Below are positions 12,517 to 18,139 of a DNA stretch of 18,139 nucleotides, piece by piece (the first letter of the stretch is position 1; every line of letters begins with the position of its first letter). The position numbers and the translations under genes are program-made. The DNA is taken from positions 1-18,139 of the forward strand of contig JANXXG010000242.1 in assembly GCA_025350745.1 (NCBI GenBank). The letters are read 5' to 3'. Source of the stretch: Chloroflexota bacterium. GTDB lineage: Bacteria; Chloroflexota; Limnocylindria; P2-11E. The notes beneath the pieces were generated by a model that ran no database searches, had not been told where the DNA came from, and saw nothing but the letters and a program-made list of their open reading frames with translations.

Positions 12517-13649
12517 GCAGGGCGGCGGTGCTCGGTCTCGAGGATGGCTCGATCTGGTGGGGCGAGGCGTTCGGCGACGCGTCGAGCGCGTCGGGCGAGG
12601 TCGTCTTCAACACCGCGATGACCGGCTACCAGGAGGTCGCGTCCGATCCCTCGTACAACGGCCAGCTCGTCGTGATGACCTATCCGCTCATCGGCAACTA
12701 CGGCGTGTTCCCGCGCGCCGCGGAGTCACGCAGGCCGTGGGTCGAGGCGCTCGTCGTGCGCGAATTGAACGCCACCTGCCGCGAGGGTACCGAGGATCTC
12801 GATTCGTACCTTCGCGCCAGCGGCGTCCCTGGTATCTCGGGGGTCGACACCCGCGCGCTCACGCGCCGGCTGCGCTCATCCGGCACGCTCCGGGGCGCGC
12901 TCATCCAGGTCCCCCCGCATCGAGCCCTCGATCCGGAGATCGGGAGTGAGGCCGTCGCCACGGCTCGGGCGACGACGCCGCTCGCTCAGCGACCGCTCGT
13001 GAGCGAGGCAAGCGTCACGGCCGAGCGTCAGGTCGGCGCCGGACCGAAGATCGCGCTCATCGACACCGGTGTGAAAGAGAACCAGATCCGCAGCCTGGTC
13101 CAGCGCGGTGCGACGGTGCGGGTGTTCCCGGTCGACCTTCCGGCTCGCGACCTCCTGCTCTGGTCTCCGGACGGCATCGTGATCACGAACGGACCCGGCG
13201 ATCCCGCGGCGATCCCGCAGGTGGCGGCCAACGTGAAGATCCTGATCGACATGGCCCAGAGCCGGGGGACCTCGCGGCCGGTGCCGATCCTCGGCATCTG
13301 TCTAGGGCATCAGCTCGTCGCCCGCGCCATCGGCGCGTCCACATCGCGCCTGCCGTTCGGCCATCACGGGAGCAACCATCCGGTGCAGGACACCGTCACC
13401 GGTCAGGTCGTCATCACCAGCCAGAACCACGAGTTCCAGGTGGACGAGACCTCATTGCCGCTGCACTCGGACTTCTTCGTGAGCAAGCGCAACCTGAACG
13501 ACGGATCGGTCGAGGGGCTCGCGCACCGCACCCTCCCGATCCGGACCTACCAGTACCACCCCGAGGGCGCGCCCGGTCCGCGGGACAACGAGCCGGTCTT
13601 CGACCGATTCATGGATGACGTTCGCGACGCGGTCGCGCGGCGGTCATGA
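12513..13649 (+). CDS. carA: Carbamoyl-phosphate synthase small (glutaminase) subunit
   Basis: CarA is the glutamine amidotransferase subunit that passes ammonia to CarB. The 378 residues match the family. The N-terminal domain has LEDGSIWWGEAFG, GEVVFNTAMTGYQEV and YNGQLVVMTYPLIGNYG. The class I glutaminase domain (about 178-370) has the nucleophile Cys263 in GICLGHQ and His349 and Glu351 in QYHPEGAPGP, a complete triad. I chose ATG 12513 because it gives the usual short N-terminus (MSRAAVLGLEDG). An in-frame ATG at 12495 adds six residues. A GTG at 12417 would overlap the pyrC stop as GTGA and add 32 residues (including AVAEREALLLERQLHLYASD) not expected in CarA. No Shine-Dalgarno precedes 12513. 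It overlaps the PhzF-family gene by ATGA. Confidence 0.95.
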   Translation: MSRAAVLGLEDGSIWWGEAFGDASSASGEVVFNTAMTGYQEVASDPSYNGQLVVMTYPLIGNYGVFPRAAESRRPWVEALVVRELNATCREGTEDLDSYLRASGVPGISGVDTRALTRRLRSSGTLRGALIQVPPHRALDPEIGSEAVATARATTPLAQRPLVSEASVTAERQVGAGPKIALIDTGVKENQIRSLVQRGATVRVFPVDLPARDLLLWSPDGIVITNGPGDPAAIPQVAANVKILIDMAQSRGTSRPVPILGICLGHQLVARAIGASTSRLPFGHHGSNHPVQDTVTGQVVITSQNHEFQVDETSLPLHSDFFVSKRNLNDGSVEGLAHRTLPIRTYQYHPEGAPGPRDNEPVFDRFMDDVRDAVARRS

Positions 13650-14473
13650 CTCGGCACGAGTACACGCTCGTCGATGTCTTCACCGCCACGAAGTTCGGCG
13701 GCAACCAGCTCGCGGTCTTCCGCGACGGGCGAGGAGTCGAGGGTCCGTTGATGCAGGCCATCGCGAAAGAGCTGAACCTTCCCGAGACCGTGTTCGTGCT
13801 CCCCGCGGAGCAGGGCGGCGACCATCGGCTCCGGATCTTCACTCCGGCGCGCGAGCTGGCGTTCGCCGGGCATCCGACGGTCGGTAGCGCCTTCGTGCTC
13901 GCGGCGGGGAAGGACGCCGTCCTTCGGCTCGAGGAGGGCGTCGGCGTGCTGGGCGTCACGGTGCGTGACGGGTTCACCGAGATGGAGCAGCCGCTGCCGA
14001 CCTTCGAGCGCGTCGCTGACCGCGCGTCCGTCGCCGCGAGCGTCTCGCTCGACGTCGCGGACCTCGACCCCGCCGTCCCGGTCGAGATCGGCTCGAGCGG
14101 TAACCGGTTCATGTTCGTCGCGGTGCGATCGCTGGATGCCGTGAAGCGCGCGACCCCGCGCGCGCTCGCCGAGGCGGCGTTCATCTTCACGACCGAGACC
14201 ACCGATCCCGGCTCCACGGTGCACGGCCGGATGTACGCGCCCTGGCAGGGGATCGCGGAAGACCCGGCCACCGGCTCCGCGTGCGGGCCGCTCGGCGCGT
14301 ACCTGGTGCGGCACGGGATGTCCGACGGAGCGCGGATCGTCGTCGAACAGGGCTACGAGATGGGACGCCCCTCGCTCCTCATTGTGCGCATCGGCGGTTC
14401 ACCAGACCGGATCACGAGCGTGCACGTCGGCGGGCGCTGCGCGACAGCCGGCGGCGGATGGATCGACGCATGA
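13646..14473 (+). CDS. PhzF family isomerase-like protein embedded between carA and carB
   Basis: This 275-residue protein has the twin diaminopimelate-epimerase-like fold of the PhzF/PhzC-PhzF family. Active-site marks are Glu47 in [10 protein letters not shown] (the acid/base in PhzF), GHPTVGSA (75-82, His76) and [16 protein letters not shown] (205-220, with Asp206 and Ser211 lining the pocket). The protein should therefore be a working isomerase or epimerase. PhzF itself isomerises a phenazine precursor, but no other phenazine genes are here, and most family members act on unknown substrates. The gene overlaps carA (13646-13649) and carB (14470-14473) by ATGA, so it is translated with them. 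A role in pyrimidine or carbamoyl-phosphate metabolism, such as repair of a side product, is possible but unproven. Confidence 0.92.
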   Translation: MTRHEYTLVDVFTATKFGGNQLAVFRDGRGVEGPLMQAIAKELNLPETVFVLPAEQGGDHRLRIFTPARELAFAGHPTVGSAFVLAAGKDAVLRLEEGVGVLGVTVRDGFTEMEQPLPTFERVADRASVAASVSLDVADLDPAVPVEIGSSGNRFMFVAVRSLDAVKRATPRALAEAAFIFTTETTDPGSTVHGRMYAPWQGIAEDPATGSACGPLGAYLVRHGMSDGARIVVEQGYEMGRPSLLIVRIGGSPDRITSVHVGGRCATAGGGWIDA

Positions 14474-17400
14474 AGGTCCTGCTCATCGGCTCCGGCCCGA
14501 TCCTCATCGGCCAGGCCGCGGAGTTCGACTACGCCGGGACCCAGGCGTGCCGGGCGCTGCGCGAGGAGGGCATCGTGACCGTCCTCGTGAATTCGAACCC
14601 GGCGACGATCATGACCGACCCGGGGGTCGCGGACGTCACCTACATCGAGCCGCTCACGGTCGAGGTGCTCGAGCGGATCATCGAGCGCGAGCGTCCCGAC
14701 GGCCTCCTCGCCACGCTGGGCGGGCAGACGGGCCTCAATCTCGCGGTCGCGCTCGCGGACGCCGGCGTGCTGGATCGCTACAACGTGAAGCTCCTGGGCA
14801 CGCCGCTCGGTGCGATCAAAACGGCCGAGGATCGCGAAGCCTTCAAAAATCTCATGATCGAGATCGGCGAGCCAGTGCCCGAATCGGTCACCGCGCGCAA
14901 CGTGGACGAGGCACTGCGGTTCGCGGAGCGCATCGGCTTCCCGGTGGTGATCCGGCCCGCGTACACGCTCGGCGGCACGGGCGGCGGTTTCGCGAACGAT
15001 CCGGACGAGCTCCGCGAGCGCGCGCAGCGCGGTATCAGCGCGTCGCCGATCGGGCAGATCCTGGTCGAGCGCAGCCTCACCGGCTGGAAAGAGCTCGAGT
15101 GGGAGGTCATGCGCGACGGCGCAGATACCTGCATCACGGTCTGCAACATGGAGAACATCGACCCAATGGGTGTGCACACCGGAGACTCGATCGTGGTCGC
15201 GCCGTCGCAGACGCTCTCGGACAAGGAATACCAGCAGCTTCGCAGCTCCGCGCTCAAGATCATCCGGGCGCTCGGCATCGAGGGTGGCTGCAACGTCCAG
15301 TTCGCGCTGCATCCGGACCGCTCGCCCTCGGACGATCCGGACGCGAACGTCCCGTACTACGTCATCGAAGTGAACCCGCGGGTGTCGCGCTCGTCAGCCC
15401 TCGCGTCGAAGGCCACCGGCTATCCGATCGCCCGCGTGGCGGCGAAGATCGCGATCGGCAAGCGCCTCTGGGAGATCCCGAACGCGGTGACCCAGAAGAC
15501 GAGCGCCGCGTTCGAACCGACGCTCGACTACGTCGTCGTGAAGATCCCGCGCTGGCCGTTCGACAAGTTCAGCGCCGCGGACCGGCGGCTCGGGACGCAG
15601 ATGAAAGCGACCGGCGAGGTCATGGCGATCGACCGCACGTTCGAGGCGGCGATGCTGAAGGCGCTCCGCTCGCTGGAAGTGAAGGGTCAGGGACTGTTCT
15701 TCGAGGCCCCCGCCTGGGTCGACGTGACCGATCCCGCCGCGTTCATGGCCCGCTTCCTCGCGACCGAGCCCACCGATGACCGGATCTGGCGGGTCATGGC
15801 GGCGCTGCGCCGCGGTGCGACCGTGGATGCCGTCCACGACGCGACGATGATCGACCGGTGGTTCCTGCGAAAGCTGCGCAACGTGGTGCGGTTCGCCGCG
15901 GACGAGCTCCAGGGCAAGACCCCGAATCCGACGTTGCTGCGCCGCGCGAAGCGGATGGGCTTCTCGGATGTCGACATCGCCGCCCTGGCCGGCGTGCTCG
16001 CGACGGATATCCGCAGGCTGCGGCTCCAGTGGGGGATCGTGCCGGTCTACAAGATGGTCGACACCTGTGCGGCCGAGTTCGAGGCCGTGACGCCGTACTT
16101 CTACTCTACGTACGAGCAGGAGAACGAGGCGTTGCCGCTCGAAGGACCGAAGACCCTCATCCTCGGCTCAGGACCCATCCGGATCGGCCAGGGCATCGAG
16201 TTCGACTGCTGCTGCGTGCAGAGCGCCATCGCGCTCCGCGAGCGCGGCACGAAGGCGATCATGATCAACAGCAATCCGGAGACCGTCAGCACGGACTTCG
16301 ATGCATCGGCGCGCCTGTACTTCGAGCCCCTCGACGAGGAGTCTGTGGCGAGCGTGTTGGCCAATGAAGGCGGAGACATCCCTGTGCTCGCGCAATTCGG
16401 CGGGCAGACGGCGCTCAATCTTGCCGATCGCATCGAAGCGATCGGCGGCCACATCAGCGGGACCAGCGCCGATGCGATCGGTCTCGCTGAGGATCGCCGG
16501 CGCTTCCACGAGTTCGCGACCGCGCTCGGGATCCCGCAGCCACCCGGTGGGACGGCGTCGTCGCTTCCGGAGGCCCGTGCCATCGCCGACGAGATCGGCT
16601 ACCCCGTCCTGGTGCGGCCGTCGTTCGTCCTCGGCGGCCGCGGCATGGAGATCGCGTATGGGCCGGACGACCTTGACCGCTATTTCGGCTCCGCGCTCGA
16701 AGCGAGCGTCGGCCGCGTGCTCGTGGACAAGTACCTGCGGGGGCGCGAAGTCGAGGTCGACGCCGTGAGCGACGGCACCGAGACGCTCGTCGCCGGGATC
16801 ATGGAGCACATCGAGCGCGCGGGCGTGCACTCGGGCGACTCGTTCGCGATCTATCCGGCCCCGAACCTGAGCCAGGCGGAACGCGACGAGATCGTCGAGC
16901 TCACCCGGAAGATCGCGCGGTCGCTTCCGGTCCGCGGCCTTTTGAACATCCAGTTCATTGTCGAAGAGGGCCGCGTCTGGGTCCTCGAGGTGAACCCGCG
17001 CGCGAGCCGCAGCGTGCCCTTCCTCACGAAGGTCACCGGCGTGCCGCTGGTGAAGCTCGCGGTCGCGATCGGGGAAGGCAGCACGCTCGAGGCGGAGGGC
17101 TACGCGCGCCTCGATGGGCTCTGGCCATCGGGCGATCTCGTCGCGCTCAAGGCGCCGGTGTTCTCGATGGCGAAGCTTCTGGACGTCGACACGTACCTCG
17201 GGCCGGAGATGAAGAGCACCGGCGAGGTCATGGGCATCGATCGCACCTTCGCGCCCGCACTCTGGAAGGCGCTCGTCGCCGCCGGCCTCGCGCCGATGCC
17301 GAGCGGCAAGGTCCTCATCACGGTGGCCGACAAGGACAAGACCGAGGTCAAGGCGATCATCGAGGGCTTCCACTGGCTGGGCTACGACCTCGTCGCGACG

Positions 17401-17712
17401 AGCGGGACCGCCGCGCTCATCCGCTCGCTCGGCATCGACGTGACCGAGGTCCCGAAGCTCGGTGACGGCGACGCGACGATCCTGCAGCTCATCCGGTCGG
17501 GCACCTGCGCCGCGGTCATCAACACGCCGACGCTCGGGAAGACCGTCGACCGTGACGGGTTCCTGATCCGCCGTGCCGCGGTCGAGGCCCGCGTGCCCTG
17601 CCTGACCTCGATGGACACCGCGCTCGCGGTCGTGACCGCGCTCCGGGCCAGCGCGCAGAGCTACAGCGTCGCGCCACTGTCCGAGTACCGCAGCGCGCCC
17701 GCCCTCGCATGA
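14470..17712 (+). CDS. carB: Carbamoyl-phosphate synthase large subunit
   Basis: CarB makes carbamoyl phosphate from bicarbonate, two ATP and ammonia from CarA. At 1080 residues it is full length. The first ATP-grasp half (about 1-395) starts [20 protein letters not shown] and has [13 protein letters not shown] and [20 protein letters not shown]. The oligomerisation domain lies at about 396-545. The second ATP-grasp half (from about 558) has [17 protein letters not shown] and [14 protein letters not shown]. The MGS-like allosteric domain (about 942-1065) has [11 protein letters not shown] and [12 protein letters not shown] 14470 is chosen because it directly starts the conserved KVLLIGSGP strand and overlaps the phzF-family stop as ATGA. 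Small oddities are an 8-10-residue acidic insert ([10 protein letters not shown]) before YYVIEVNPR, and EFDCCCVQS where EFDYCCVHA is usual. Confidence 0.97.
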   Translation: MKVLLIGSGPILIGQAAEFDYAGTQACRALREEGIVTVLVNSNPATIMTDPGVADVTYIEPLTVEVLERIIERERPDGLLATLGGQTGLNLAVALADAGVLDRYNVKLLGTPLGAIKTAEDREAFKNLMIEIGEPVPESVTARNVDEALRFAERIGFPVVIRPAYTLGGTGGGFANDPDELRERAQRGISASPIGQILVERSLTGWKELEWEVMRDGADTCITVCNMENIDPMGVHTGDSIVVAPSQTLSDKEYQQLRSSALKIIRALGIEGGCNVQFALHPDRSPSDDPDANVPYYVIEVNPRVSRSSALASKATGYPIARVAAKIAIGKRLWEIPNAVTQKTSAAFEPTLDYVVVKIPRWPFDKFSAADRRLGTQMKATGEVMAIDRTFEAAMLKALRSLEVKGQGLFFEAPAWVDVTDPAAFMARFLATEPTDDRIWRVMAALRRGATVDAVHDATMIDRWFLRKLRNVVRFAADELQGKTPNPTLLRRAKRMGFSDVDIAALAGVLATDIRRLRLQWGIVPVYKMVDTCAAEFEAVTPYFYSTYEQENEALPLEGPKTLILGSGPIRIGQGIEFDCCCVQSAIALRERGTKAIMINSNPETVSTDFDASARLYFEPLDEESVASVLANEGGDIPVLAQFGGQTALNLADRIEAIGGHISGTSADAIGLAEDRRRFHEFATALGIPQPPGGTASSLPEARAIADEIGYPVLVRPSFVLGGRGMEIAYGPDDLDRYFGSALEASVGRVLVDKYLRGREVEVDAVSDGTETLVAGIMEHIERAGVHSGDSFAIYPAPNLSQAERDEIVELTRKIARSLPVRGLLNIQFIVEEGRVWVLEVNPRASRSVPFLTKVTGVPLVKLAVAIGEGSTLEAEGYARLDGLWPSGDLVALKAPVFSMAKLLDVDTYLGPEMKSTGEVMGIDRTFAPALWKALVAAGLAPMPSGKVLITVADKDKTEVKAIIEGFHWLGYDLVATSGTAALIRSLGIDVTEVPKLGDGDATILQLIRSGTCAAVINTPTLGKTVDRDGFLIRRAAVEARVPCLTSMDTALAVVTALRASAQSYSVAPLSEYRSAPALA

Positions 17713-18139
17713 CCACGAAGCGCGCCGGCAGCCCGTGGAAGACCCCGCTCGAGTACGGGCGGACCCTGACCGGCCTCAGCATGAACCTCATCGTCCGCGA
17801 CGTCGCGACGAGCCTGCCGTTCTACCGGGACGTGCTCGGCTTCACCGTGCATTACGCGGACGTGGACTTCGCGGCACTGCAGCTGGCTGACGCGAAGGTG
17901 CAGCTGCATGCTGACCACACCTACGACCATCAGCCGTGGGGTCCACGGCTGACCGATCCCGGGAAGCGTGGGTTCGGCGCCGAGATCCGCATCATGGGAG
18001 TCGACCCGGACGCCGCTGAGCGCCGAGCCCGCGAGCACCGCGTCAGCGTGCTCTCGGGATCAAGAGACTGGCCGCACGGCTGGCGCGATGTCGTGCTGGA
18101 GGACCCCGACGGGTACACCTTCGCGGTCGGCATTCCGCT
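17709..18139 (+). CDS. VOC (glyoxalase/bleomycin-resistance-like) family protein, 3' end outside window
   Basis: An ATG at 17709 overlaps the carB stop as ATGA and opens a frame of 143 codons that runs off the window. The protein has a 20-residue polar lead, then a vicinal-oxygen-chelate module: [40 protein letters not shown] and, near the end, [17 protein letters not shown]. That completes one VOC domain apart from perhaps a few residues. VOC proteins bind a divalent metal and act as lyases, dioxygenases, isomerases or drug-binding proteins. Likely metal ligands are His85 in [10 protein letters not shown] or nearby, and the Glu of VVLEDPDG. The exact reaction cannot be told. The tight overlap places it in the pyr operon, which is unusual. 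Confidence 0.87.
   Translation, partial: MTTKRAGSPWKTPLEYGRTLTGLSMNLIVRDVATSLPFYRDVLGFTVHYADVDFAALQLADAKVQLHADHTYDHQPWGPRLTDPGKRGFGAEIRIMGVDPDAAERRAREHRVSVLSGSRDWPHGWRDVVLEDPDGYTFAVGIP

Noticed and set aside
14281..14469. N-terminal extension of carB inside the phzF-family gene
   Set aside because: The extra 63 residues are an Arg-rich shadow of phzF; the conserved CarB N-terminus starts at 14470 with an ATGA overlap.
14382..15779. 465-codon plus-strand frame within carB
   Set aside because: Out-of-frame shadow of carB; composition is nearly all Arg, Gly, Ala, Asp and Pro.
1..18139. CRISPR array, insertion sequence, prophage or integrative element
   Set aside because: No regularly spaced repeats, transposase, integrase or flanking inverted repeats were seen; the only mobile-type trace is the small HNH remnant.

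Overview
The window is high-GC, gene-dense bacterial DNA with essentially no long non-coding stretch; the largest gap is about 165 bp at 5437-5600. No phage, insertion sequence or CRISPR array was seen. An F420-type PPOX enzyme, a Ser/Thr kinase fused to a membrane domain, many first-gene starts that look leaderless (a TAnnnT-like -10 box 6-9 nt before the start codon) and a PyrR-controlled pyr operon suggest a high-GC Chloroflexota (perhaps a Limnocylindria-like lineage) or an actinobacterium-like organism. This placement is an inference from gene content, not a phylogenetic result.

Layout. 1-678 holds the C-terminal half of an MFS transporter, cut by the window edge. 753-1163 encodes a PPOX-family flavin/F420 oxidoreductase. 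1181-1251 (minus) is a clean tRNA-Gly(CCC), preceded by the remnant of an HNH endonuclease (1271-1540, minus). A proline-rich putative lipoprotein (1637-2143) and an AI-2E/PerM-family permease (2171-3421) run rightward and meet a 672-aa membrane-anchored Ser/Thr kinase (3418-5436, minus). A secreted helical protein (5601-6245, minus) lies divergent to glycogen synthase glgA (6356-7786). A degenerate NUDIX protein (7821-8264) and a CPBP intramembrane protease (8294-8977) converge on an exported M23 endopeptidase (8974-9666, minus).

From 9732 to the right edge runs a pyrimidine operon: pyrR, pyrB, pyrC, carA, a phzF-family gene, carB and a VOC-family gene truncated by the window. Six of the seven genes are linked by ATGA stop/start overlaps; only pyrC/carA has a gap (92 nt). 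carA+carB make carbamoyl phosphate, pyrB condenses it with aspartate and pyrC closes the ring to dihydroorotate. A near-perfect PyrR RNA-binding hairpin sits just before the pyrR ribosome binding site, which indicates translational repression by PyrR. pyrR itself has no ATG/GTG/TTG start and appears to begin at CTG.

The points most worth checking are: the CTG start and PyrR hairpin of pyrR; the odd pyrC/carA junction (AT-rich island, direct repeats 21 bp apart, a hidden 27-codon ORF and a competing GTGA overlap start); the phzF and VOC genes embedded in the pyr operon; a dihydroorotase with a reduced beta-sandwich domain; and two convergent gene pairs that share one CTAG as the stop codon of both genes.
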